A DNA stretch of 28,607 nt. It comes from an uncultured Lachnospiraceae bacterium. Lineage in GTDB: Bacteria; Bacillota; Clostridia; Lachnospirales; Lachnospiraceae. Position numbers and translations under genes: made by a program. Shown here one piece after another: positions 15,107 to 21,667 of this stretch. The notes below the pieces were generated by a model. That model had not been told where the DNA came from, did no database searches, and saw nothing but the letters and a program-made list of their open reading frames with translations. The DNA lies in contig URDN01000034.1 of the NCBI GenBank assembly GCA_900546495.1, forward strand, positions 1 to 28,607, read 5' to 3'. Positions within the stretch are counted from its first letter, which is position 1, and every line of letters begins with the position of its first letter.

Positions 15107-16201
15107 TTATTTATTTTTCTGAGCAGCCTCTTTTTTGGCAAAAATCTCTTTGAAAGATTCTGTGTAAGGTGGACGTGCGATACCGAACTCTGTTACGATA
15201 CCTGCAATCAGCTCATGATCTGTCACGTCAAAGGCCGGATTGAATACTTTGACACCTTCCGGAGCCATACGCTCTTTATACCACATCTCTGTCACTTCTT
15301 CCGGTTTTCTCTGCTCGATCTTGATCTGATCACCGGTCGGTGTGTTCATATCGATAGTGGATGTCGGTGCTGCGATATACATCGGCACATTGTACTGTTT
15401 TGCAACTGCTGCAACTACAGAAGTACCGATTTTGTTTGCGGTGTCACCGTTTGCTGCCACGCGGTCACATCCAACGAAAATAGCATCTACCCAGCCGTTT
15501 TTCATAACAGTTGCAGACATGTTATCGCAGATCAGTGTTACGTCAACTCCGGAAGCCTGAAGTTCGAAAGCAGTCAGACGTGCGCCCTGAAGCAGTGGTC
15601 TTGTCTCATCTGCAAATACCCGGAAATTGTAACCGCGCTCCTGACCAAGATAAATTGGGGCCGTTGCTGTACCATATTTGCTTGTTGCAAGTTTTCCTGC
15701 GTTGCAGTGTGTCAGAATACCATCACCCGGTTTTACCAGTGTCAGACCATACTCACCGATAGCTTTGCACACGCGGATATCTTCGTCCTGAATCTCGATG
15801 GACTCTTCTTTCAGAAGCTGTTTGATTTCAGAAACGGTCTTGTCCGCATTGTTTAATACAACCTGCTCCATACGGTTTAATGCCCAGGAAAGGTTAACGG
15901 CTGTCGGGCGGGAAGAATCCAGATATTCTTTCTGTTTCTTGAACTCTGTATAAAACTCATCGTAGTTCTCTGTATCAATGCCTTTTGCCAGCACATAGAT
16001 ACCGTAAGCTGCTGCCACACCAATGGCCGGAGCGCCACGTACCTGAAGCAAATAAATTGCATCCCAGATTTCCTGTGCGGTCTTTAATGCGATAATTTCT
16101 GTTGTTCCCGGTAATTTTGTCTGATCAATGATCACTACGGCACTGTTTTCATCATCTAAGGAAACGGTATCGTAATCCATAATGTTTTTTTTCTGTTCCA
16201 T
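15107..16201 (-). CDS. mtnA: S-methyl-5-thioribose-1-phosphate isomerase
   Basis: Converts methylthioribose-1-phosphate to methylthioribulose-1-phosphate in methionine salvage. 364 aa, full length. Signatures include RGAPAIG near the N-terminus, the catalytic cysteine in THCNAGKLAT (Cys166), DETRPLLQGARLTAFEL and the catalytic aspartate in GCDRVAANGDTANKIGT (Asp246). The ATG at 16201 is better spaced from AGAGG than the adjacent ATG at 16204. No mtnK, mtnB or mtnD is near. In anaerobes MtnA homologues also act with a kinase and a class II aldolase on 5-deoxyribose or methylthioribose (the DHAP shunt), so the substrate may be wider than the name suggests. The eIF-2B-like fold is shared with ribose-1,5-bisphosphate isomerase. 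Confidence 0.93.
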   Translation of the reverse strand: MEQKKNIMDYDTVSLDDENSAVVIIDQTKLPGTTEIIALKTAQEIWDAIYLLQVRGAPAIGVAAAYGIYVLAKGIDTENYDEFYTEFKKQKEYLDSSRPTAVNLSWALNRMEQVVLNNADKTVSEIKQLLKEESIEIQDEDIRVCKAIGEYGLTLVKPGDGILTHCNAGKLATSKYGTATAPIYLGQERGYNFRVFADETRPLLQGARLTAFELQASGVDVTLICDNMSATVMKNGWVDAIFVGCDRVAANGDTANKIGTSVVAAVAKQYNVPMYIAAPTSTIDMNTPTGDQIKIEQRKPEEVTEMWYKERMAPEGVKVFNPAFDVTDHELIAGIVTEFGIARPPYTESFKEIFAKKEAAQKNK

Positions 16202-16295
16202 CATTTATCCTCTTTCTGTTATTTTTCTATCGTTTATGCCCTATTTTACATGAAATTACAGAAAAATGCCAGAGAAATTATTATCTCTTACCTAA

Positions 16296-16380
16296 CTTAT
16301 TACACTTCGTTCGCTCCATTACTATGCATCCAGAGAATTCCTCATGCAAGCATGATCATTCTCAGGATACATGTAATAAG
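16296..16380. repeat. TGCAAGCA-loop hairpin repeat, copy A
   Basis: Outer arms CTTATTACA (16296-16304) and TGTAATAAG (16372-16380) enclose a core hairpin, ATGCATCC, GAGAAT and CCTCATGC, then AA, then GCATGATC, ATTCTC and GGATACAT. It lies between the stop of the SpoIID-like gene and the start of mtnA. Copies B (24562-24722) and C (17766-17812) share the loop while their stems differ in a compensating way. Confidence 0.7.
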
Positions 16381-16392
16381 CGACCTGTTCGT

Positions 16393-17664
16393 CTAATTTA
16401 ATTCAGCGATCCGCGTCACACCAACATAAATCTGGGAAATTTTATACCAGGTCGGAAAATCCACAACGCCTGACACCGGCAGATCAAAAATTCTCTGAAA
16501 CGCTTCTACCGCTTCCCGGGTACGTTCCCCGAAAATACCATCTGCCGTGATGGTCGGAATAGCCGGATATGCTTGAGAAATCCGAGCTAACTGCTGCTGT
16601 ATCTGACGCACCTTCGTGCCGGAAGAACCGACCGCCAGATCTGTTCCCGGCCATGAAGAAGGAATTCCGGCAATCTCCTCCGCTGAATTGATGTACATGC
16701 TGCTTCCATAATAATAACGCAGGATTTCAATAGGACTGTAGCCCTGATCTCCCAGATATTTTGAACCCCATTGAGTCATCCAACCGCTGCAGGATACATT
16801 TTTCCCATCACAATATTGTGTCAGAATCGGCTGCTGCACATTCGGTCTCGACAGATAGTGATTGAAAATTTCATCCACGATCCGTGAAATATTACTGAAA
16901 ATTGTACGGCCAAAGGACCATTTCTGGTCGTAAGCGGTGGAAGATGTAATAGTAAAATCGTATCCTTTTCCTCTGTACCACTCCGTGTATACACGGTTCA
17001 GGGCAAAGGACATGATTGCCAGAATATTTGCTCGCAGTGTCGCATCCGGCCAGGTCGAATAAATCTCACTGGAGGCCACATTTTTGATATAATCCCGGTA
17101 ACGCACATAATAATCCTGCGCCCGGGTGTCCGTTGGTGGTCCGTCATGGACGATCACATACTCCGGGATCACCACGCGGCTTAACACAATCTCACCGGAT
17201 TCATTAACCGGTTTTACTTCCTCCTCCGGAATCTTCGGTGGAAAATCTCCCCACAGCGTATTCGGTGGAACGACAATATTTTCCGTTCCCTCCCCCTTGG
17301 AAATATCCAACGGCTCCATCCGTATCTCCTGCAAAGCTGTCACATTTGCAAACACATCAATTGCAGATACTTCCACACTGCGGTAGCCCTCTGCCTGCAC
17401 AGTCACTGTGTATTCCGAAAACGGCTGCGGCTGATCCGGCTCCTGAGAATACTCCATCGGTGGCGTATCCAGCGTCACAGCCTCCGTCTGACCTGATGAA
17501 TCTGTCTGCAATTCTTCCAACGGACGCTGACTTTCCCCTGTGTATGCAATGCCCACCCGTGCATTCACAACAGGCTGCAGACCCAATGTTGATGTCACAT
17601 TGACCTGCAGCCTTCCTCTGTCCACATTTTCAGTTTGTTGTACATGTAATCCTTTATTTGCCAT
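16393..17664 (-). CDS. SpoIID-like protein with C-terminal peptidoglycan-binding domain
   Basis: A 423-aa protein with three parts. Residues 15-120 look like a carboxypeptidase-regulatory/Ig-like beta domain (VVNARVGIAYTG, AEGYRSVEVSA). Residues about 165-340 resemble SpoIID, the lytic transglycosylase of engulfment (DATLRANILAIMSFALNRVY, then SGWMTQWGSKYLGDQGYS and ILRYYYGSS). Residues about 345-410 are a PG_binding_1 domain (GSSGTKVRQIQQQL, ITADGIFGERTREAVEAFQ). No signal peptide is visible, unlike membrane-anchored SpoIID, so it may act in the mother cell or leave by another route. An AGGG site precedes the ATG. Likely a sporulation or spore-wall protein; the SpoIID match is by motif only. 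Confidence 0.75.
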   Translation of the reverse strand: MANKGLHVQQTENVDRGRLQVNVTSTLGLQPVVNARVGIAYTGESQRPLEELQTDSSGQTEAVTLDTPPMEYSQEPDQPQPFSEYTVTVQAEGYRSVEVSAIDVFANVTALQEIRMEPLDISKGEGTENIVVPPNTLWGDFPPKIPEEEVKPVNESGEIVLSRVVIPEYVIVHDGPPTDTRAQDYYVRYRDYIKNVASSEIYSTWPDATLRANILAIMSFALNRVYTEWYRGKGYDFTITSSTAYDQKWSFGRTIFSNISRIVDEIFNHYLSRPNVQQPILTQYCDGKNVSCSGWMTQWGSKYLGDQGYSPIEILRYYYGSSMYINSAEEIAGIPSSWPGTDLAVGSSGTKVRQIQQQLARISQAYPAIPTITADGIFGERTREAVEAFQRIFDLPVSGVVDFPTWYKISQIYVGVTRIAELN

Positions 17665-17691
17665 GAAACCCTCGCAAAATCATGTTTACAC

Positions 17692-17700
17692 TAATCTATG
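17692..17700 (-). promoter_or_regulatory. Possible SigK-like -10 before the SpoIID-like gene
   Basis: On the minus strand CATAGATTA fits the CATA-N3-TA -10 of mother-cell SigK promoters, 28 bp before the ATG. No good -35 was found at the usual spacing. Short motifs of this kind occur by chance, so this is a weak call that fits the spore context. Confidence 0.25.
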
Positions 17701-17765
17701 CGAAATTTCTGAAAAAAAGTCCTGGAATAATTGCATACTTTTATACTCATACCGGGACGTGCCCC

Positions 17766-17812
17766 AAGGTCATTCATCCACTCTTGTGCAAGCACAGGTG
17801 GACTCAGACCTT
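17766..17812. repeat. TGCAAGCA-loop hairpin repeat, copy C
   Basis: AAGGTC (17766-17771), TCCAC (17777-17781) and TGTGC (17785-17789), then AA, pair with GCACA (17792-17796), GTGGA (17798-17802) and GACCTT (17807-17812). It has the same TGCAAGCA loop as copies A and B with different stems. It lies upstream of the SpoIID-like gene. Confidence 0.6.
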
Positions 17813-17973
17813 TTGACACTGTAATCATATTATTTTTGAATATCACTCTGCTGAAATAAGATTGCAAATGTTTTCGCCGTTGTAATAACGTTACTTTGAT
17901 TTCCAGAAGTACAATACATCAGCACAAAAATCAGCGTGCACAATACAGTGTTGAGGGTTAGCATGAAATAGAT

Positions 17974-18003
17974 GTACACGTGGCACGCGGTGCCATCGTG
18001 TAC
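17974..18003. repeat. Strong hairpin in the 17665-18244 intergenic region
   Basis: GTACAC (17974-17979) pairs with GTGTAC (17998-18003), and TGGCAC (17981-17986) pairs with GTGCCA (17990-17995) around a GCG loop. No T run follows. The rest of this 580-bp gene-free region holds copy C, the interrupted terminator and AT-rich sequence with no credible gene. Confidence 0.55.
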
Positions 18004-18031
18004 TTTGACTAATTTTTGTAACGTAAATAGA

Positions 18032-18202
18032 GAAAACGAAGAATCCTGTCAGGAAAAGCGATTCAGTGAGCAACTGATTTTCACAAGGTTTTGCGCGAAT
18101 GGGAACCGACCAGCTTTTATCGGAGGTGGGAGTGAGCGCGATGAAACCGCAGTGAAAGGAAGGTAGCAAACGTCTAGCTTTCTGACAGGATTCTTCGTTT
18201 TC
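18032..18202 (-). terminator. Interrupted terminator / inverted-repeat element after fabH
   Basis: Perfect 21-bp inverted arms (18032-18052 and 18182-18202) carry the same core as the radA terminator, CGAAGAATCCTGTC. Here about 129 bp lie between them, where the radA copy has two. The insert holds a TGAGCAA...GCGAATG core (18067-18101). It follows the fabH stop by about 43 bp, so it may still end that transcript. It is either an insertion into a terminator loop or a MITE-like repeat with these arms as its ends. Confidence 0.7.
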
Positions 18203-18244
18203 TTATTATATTAAATTTTAGACAAAACACAGACAAACAAGATT

Positions 18245-19213
18245 TTAAATACACCACTCGATTGCCATGGTTCCCCAGGTCAGACCTGAGCCAAAGCCTG
18301 CAAGCATCAGTTTGTCTCCTTTTTTCAGCAAACCTTTGCGATTGACTTCATCCAGAAGAATGGCCACACTGGCTGCAGATGTATTTCCACATTTGTCCAC
18401 GTTCATCGGAATTTTCTCGTTCGGCACTTTCAAACGTTTTGCAATAGTTGCCGTAATTCTGGCGTTTGCCTGATGGAACAGATACCAGTCAATATCTTCG
18501 GTGGTCAGATTTGCTGCTTCCAGTGTCTGTAAAATGGACTGAGGTACTTTTTTTACAGCAAATTTGAACACTTCACCGCCATCCATGTACAGATAATCCA
18601 TCGGTTTCTGCTCTGTCACAAACGGATTATAATTTTCTCTGTTTTTAACATAAATCGCACCACCGCGGGTTCCGTCGCTTCCCTGTGTGGACGCGATCAC
18701 ACCGCACTCTGCCGCGCGCACTACTGCCGCGCCTGCGCCGTCCGCAAATAATACGCAGGTGGAACGATCACTCCAATCCACAATACGGGACAATGTCTCC
18801 GCACCGATTACAAGTGCTGTTTTATAAATTCCTGCCTGCATATAAGCATCCACCATATTCAGTGCAAATACGAAACCGGAACACGCCGCACTGATATCAA
18901 AAGCAACCGCATTAACAGCACCAAGTTCACTCTGTACCAGACATGCTGTATTCGGCACCAGCGTATCCGGTGTACAGGTTGCCACGATAATAAGATCCAG
19001 CTCCTCTGGCTTTACTCCGGCTGATTCCAGTGCTTTTTTACCGGCTTCTGTAGACATGGATGCCGTCGTCTCATCTATTGCAATATGACGCTGACGGATA
19101 CCGGTTCTGCTGCTGATCCACTCATCGCTTGTCTCCACAATGGTAGAAAGAAAATCATTTGTTACTATTTTTTCCGGCAGACAGCTGCCGGTTCCTATAA
19201 TCTGTGCTCTCAT
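18245..19213 (-). CDS. fabH: 3-oxoacyl-ACP synthase III (FabH)
   Basis: Starts fatty-acid synthesis by condensing acetyl- or branched acyl-CoA with malonyl-ACP. 322 aa, full length. The catalytic triad is Cys111 (SAACSGF), His247 (LFHQANAR) and Asn277 (CGNTSAAS), and the dimer and CoA segments (SRTGIRQRH, GDKLMLAGFGSG) are in place. A GGAGGG site lies four bases before the ATG. It stands alone here, away from any fabD/fabK/fabF/acc cluster, but carries a FabT-type operator in its leader, which ties it to the fatty-acid regulon. A DarB- or PqsD-like secondary role is less likely given the full triad and operator. Confidence 0.95.
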   Translation of the reverse strand: MRAQIIGTGSCLPEKIVTNDFLSTIVETSDEWISSRTGIRQRHIAIDETTASMSTEAGKKALESAGVKPEELDLIIVATCTPDTLVPNTACLVQSELGAVNAVAFDISAACSGFVFALNMVDAYMQAGIYKTALVIGAETLSRIVDWSDRSTCVLFADGAGAAVVRAAECGVIASTQGSDGTRGGAIYVKNRENYNPFVTEQKPMDYLYMDGGEVFKFAVKKVPQSILQTLEAANLTTEDIDWYLFHQANARITATIAKRLKVPNEKIPMNVDKCGNTSAASVAILLDEVNRKGLLKKGDKLMLAGFGSGLTWGTMAIEWCI

Positions 19214-19227
19214 CTATCCCTCCAATT

Positions 19228-19244
19228 AGTTTGATTATCAAAAC
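19228..19244. promoter_or_regulatory. FabT-type operator in the fabH leader
   Basis: The site contains the perfect palindrome TTTGAT-T-ATCAAA and matches the streptococcal FabT box (ANTTTGATTATCAAATT) at all but the last two bases. It lies about 7-23 bases after the predicted start. A weaker half-site, TTTGATAAT on the minus strand (19252-19260), abuts the -10. FabT is a MarR-family repressor of fatty-acid synthesis. No fabT gene is in the window. Confidence 0.7.
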
Positions 19245-19257
19245 TTTCTATTATCAA

Positions 19258-19286
19258 AGTATACAAAAAAACTGTTTTCTTGTCAA
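19258..19286 (-). promoter_or_regulatory. Sigma-A promoter of fabH
   Basis: On the minus strand TTGACA (19281-19286), 17 bp, TATACT (19258-19263). The leader is about 38 bases and contains the FabT-type site. Confidence 0.85.
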
Positions 19287-19577
19287 CATAAAACAAGATA
19301 CAAAGTCAGACAACATCACCTGAATTAAATAGTGATACCCCTATTTCAAAAATCTACATTGTGTGTGCGATTGAATTCCACCATTGACATAATTTATTGC
19401 TTCCCACATACAAAAGAAAACATCATCTTAATGTACTATTTTGAAAACGCAAACATATATTACTTACATGTAACAACGCAAAATCAGAACAGGCTACCAG
19501 TCACATTTATCTCAGAAAAAGAATGTATCAGCTTATACGAATCATGATTACGCACCTGGTCTCTCATATATTTGACT

Positions 19578-19740
19578 TGAACGCAGAATAAGCATTCCCC
19601 CGCTTCAAGTGCGTAGAGCACTAAGCAGTGGGTAAAGGGGATGCTTATGTCAGTGGGAGTTAAAAGTTCCCACTGACAGGTCGCAAAGCGACTGCGTTCA
19701 TGAGCAAGTAGCGAAAGCGAATTGCGAATGTCCGCTTTAC
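19578..19740. repeat. Structured repeat element with four-way junction, full copy
   Basis: P1 pairs TGAACGCAG (19578-19586) with CTGCGTTCA (19692-19700). Inside are three adjacent hairpins. P2 is ATAAGCAT-T-CCCC (19588-19600) with GGGGATGCTTAT (19637-19648), itself holding AGTGC/GCACT. P3 is GTCAGTGGGA (19649-19658) with TCCCACTGAC (19668-19677). P4 is TCGC/GCGA (19681-19691). A 40-bp tail follows with AAAGCG/CGCTTT. The last 52 bp (19689-19740) recur inverted at 28556-28607 with one mismatch and at 20823-20865. It could be a mobile repeat or a structured RNA. AT-rich sequence from 19290 to 19577 shows nothing else. Confidence 0.75.
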
Positions 19741-19793
19741 TCTGTTTCTGTCACGATGTGATCTGGAAATCCTGTTATTTAAGGGGGGAAACA

Positions 19794-20558
19794 ATGGACG
19801 TAGATATTATTTTAGACGCCGGACACGGCGGTTTTGACAACGGCGCGTCATATATGGGACGTGCCGAAAAGGATGATGTGCTTCGACTGACAATGGCAGT
19901 CGGTGCCAAATTAAAAGAAGCCGGGTACAATGTTTACTATACCCGCACAACAGATGTTTACAATTCGCCAAATGAAAAAGCACAGCTTGCAAATCTGTCC
20001 GGTGGAAATTATTTTATCTCATTTCATCGAAACTCCGGCATGGAGGATAATCTGTACAACGGTGTGCAGACACTGGTTTACCAACATAACGATGCCGTTG
20101 ACACTCTTGCAGAAAACATCAATCGTCAACTTGAAAATGTCGGATTTAAAAATCTGGGTGTTGAAGAAGTCCCAGGACTCATCGTTCTGCGAAAAACAGA
20201 AATGCCGGCAATTCTTGTGGAAACCGGTTTTATCAACAGCGACATTGATAATCAGCTTTTTGATGAAAAATTTGACGACATCGTGGATGCTATTGTCGCC
20301 GGTATTGAAGAAAGTATTCCACTTTCTGCACAACAGGTTCCGGAACATTATTACGTGCAGACCGGATTGTTCAAATATGATGTCAATGCTGCATACCAGT
20401 TAGAACGTCTGCAAATCCTTGGATTTGACGGACAGATTCACTATGAAGAACCGTATTACGGTGTCTGGATCGGCAAACCGAAAACATTAGACGAAGCAGT
20501 CTTATTACAGGACGAACTTCGCCGCTCCGGCTACAGCACCCTGATTGTTTCAATCTAA
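19794..20558 (+). CDS. N-acetylmuramoyl-L-alanine amidase with SPOR domain
   Basis: Zinc amidase that cuts the bond between muramic acid and the stem peptide. 254 aa. Residues 1-175 are an Amidase_3 domain with zinc ligands His11 (DAGHGG), Glu25 and His78 (SFHRNS), and catalytic Glu143 (LVETGF). Residues about 182-252 form a SPOR-like domain (YYVQTGLFKYD, LERLQILGF, YGVWIGKPKTLDEA), which in others binds glycan lacking stem peptides. There is no signal peptide, as in CwlC-type amidases that lyse the mother cell. I chose the ATG at 19794 with GGGGGG just upstream; the frame runs back into the repeat element. The gene lies between inverted copies of that repeat. Confidence 0.92.
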   Translation: MDVDIILDAGHGGFDNGASYMGRAEKDDVLRLTMAVGAKLKEAGYNVYYTRTTDVYNSPNEKAQLANLSGGNYFISFHRNSGMEDNLYNGVQTLVYQHNDAVDTLAENINRQLENVGFKNLGVEEVPGLIVLRKTEMPAILVETGFINSDIDNQLFDEKFDDIVDAIVAGIEESIPLSAQQVPEHYYVQTGLFKYDVNAAYQLERLQILGFDGQIHYEEPYYGVWIGKPKTLDEAVLLQDELRRSGYSTLIVSI

Positions 20559-20582
20559 ATTTCTTAACATTAAACTCTACAC

Positions 20583-20626
20583 AAAATGCCCTACAATACA
20601 GACTAATATATTGCAGGGCATTTTTT
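20583..20626 (+). terminator. Terminator of the amidase gene
   Basis: AAAATGCCCT (20583-20592) pairs with AGGGCATTTT (20615-20624), with CAATA/TATTG extending the stem inside, and a T6 run follows. It lies 25 bp past the stop codon. A classic intrinsic terminator. Confidence 0.9.
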
Positions 20627-20659
20627 CAATTATCACTTTTAAGCATTAACCAACGATAC

Positions 20660-20822
20660 TTATCTTGATATACACAGTTCTAAGTATAGATCCGATAAAT
20701 GTAATTGTATTTCTTTTATTTTTGCATCATCTTTCAGTTTTGATGCTATCTTTGCCAATCTACTAATTTCCTTATGAAGCATATTGTTCTTATCATATTC
20801 AGGTAGATAAAAATGTGACTTT
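20660..20822 (-). pseudogene. C-terminal fragment of a larger protein, cut off at a repeat
   Basis: On the minus strand the last 54 or so codons read SHFYLPEYDKNN, MLHKEISRLAKIASKL and LHLSDLYLELCISR before a TAA at 20660-20662. This is protein-like in composition and resembles the end of Eco57I-type restriction-modification methyltransferases (a PxxDxxNxLHxEIxxL pattern). I know that pattern from memory and have not tested it. Upstream the frame enters the repeat copy at 20823 and meets a TAG, so the rest of the gene is missing. The repeat may mark the deletion joint. Confidence 0.45.
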
Positions 20823-20865
20823 GTAAAGCGGACATTCGCAATCCGCTTTTGCTACTTGCTCATGA
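20823..20865 (+). repeat. Structured repeat element, truncated copy
   Basis: 43 bp from GTAAAGCGGACATTCGCAAT to TTGCTCATGA match the tail of the element at 19578-19740 in opposite orientation. The junction part is absent. With the full copy it brackets the amidase gene. Sequence from 20866 to 20964 is AT-rich and holds nothing I can name. Confidence 0.8.
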
Positions 20866-20964
20866 GGTCAGTAACAGTTAATCTATAATTGTATTTTTAT
20901 ATTTACTTTTATAGTCTATTCTTATATAATGAGTTTGTCTTTATCTTTTTAATATTTTAAGCAA

Positions 20965-21513
20965 ATGACTAAACAATCATATATCGTTGCATTCTGGAGT
21001 CCACTTGCAGCTTCCCGTCCACATTTTTGTCTGGATTTTTTTATCCCATTTTTACAAAAATATGGTGACATCCAATGTCTCGATCTGCAATCCCGTCAGG
21101 ATGCACGCTCCATTCGACTGCTCCGACAGGCAGATCTGGTCATTATCGGTCTCCCGCCGATTCCTGCAGCATTCCATCGCTATTTCTGTGACAACTGGAT
21201 TCCGTTTTCGAAAGTCTGTTATGCCTTTCTGGATTACCTTCCGGCTTTGCAGACAGATGTACAACGTATCTGTCACACATATCGACTGGCAGAACCTTCT
21301 GTCATGCGGATTCCCTATAATATCCGTTTTCGTGAAGCCGTACGCTCCGGGCAGTCGCATGACTATCTGAAAGAAGAACTCCCCCAATATAAAACAACAG
21401 ATTTCCATCTGTGCATTCAGGAGCTTACCCGTTCCGGCAAACTGATTCTGAAAACACTTGATGAAAATCTGCTGATTCGTTCCAATGGTTCCAAAAGTAA
21501 CCATCACATATAA
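20965..21513 (+). CDS. Orphan protein, possibly a P-loop-less MinD/CpaE-like relative
   Basis: An uncharacterised 182-aa protein. It starts YIVAFWSPLA, similar in my memory to the first strand of MinD/CpaE-like ATPases of Lachnospiraceae, and has ADLVIIGLPPIP, SKVCYAFLDYLP and RIPYN segments at matching places. The glycine-rich P-loop expected near residue 12 is absent (AASRPHF instead), so it should not bind ATP. It is also much shorter than those relatives. The ribosome site is poor and the flanks are AT-rich, which may mean low expression or recent arrival. No secretion or pilus genes are nearby. Confidence 0.6.
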   Translation: MTKQSYIVAFWSPLAASRPHFCLDFFIPFLQKYGDIQCLDLQSRQDARSIRLLRQADLVIIGLPPIPAAFHRYFCDNWIPFSKVCYAFLDYLPALQTDVQRICHTYRLAEPSVMRIPYNIRFREAVRSGQSHDYLKEELPQYKTTDFHLCIQELTRSGKLILKTLDENLLIRSNGSKSNHHI

Positions 21514-21667
21514 ATTTTCAACTCAAACGAAAGATATTTGTTATCTCACCACTTAATTAAGAAATCAAATCCCATCTCAATATATTTTTGTTCCTCATCA
21601 CATATAGAAATTAAAAGTCATCTCATATCTGATATAAAAAACTTATTCAGACTGAGTTGTCCAGCTT

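Noticed and set aside
15044..15856. 270-aa plus-strand frame
   Set aside because: Antisense to mtnA, cysteine- and histidine-rich without motifs; explained by the codon usage of mtnA.
17891..18169. 92-aa minus-strand frame
   Set aside because: Lies across the interrupted terminator and the hairpin at 17974; composition follows the repeats, no ribosome site.
19332..19547. 71-aa plus-strand frame before the amidase gene
   Set aside because: No ATG or ribosome site at its start and no motif; AT-rich spacer sequence.
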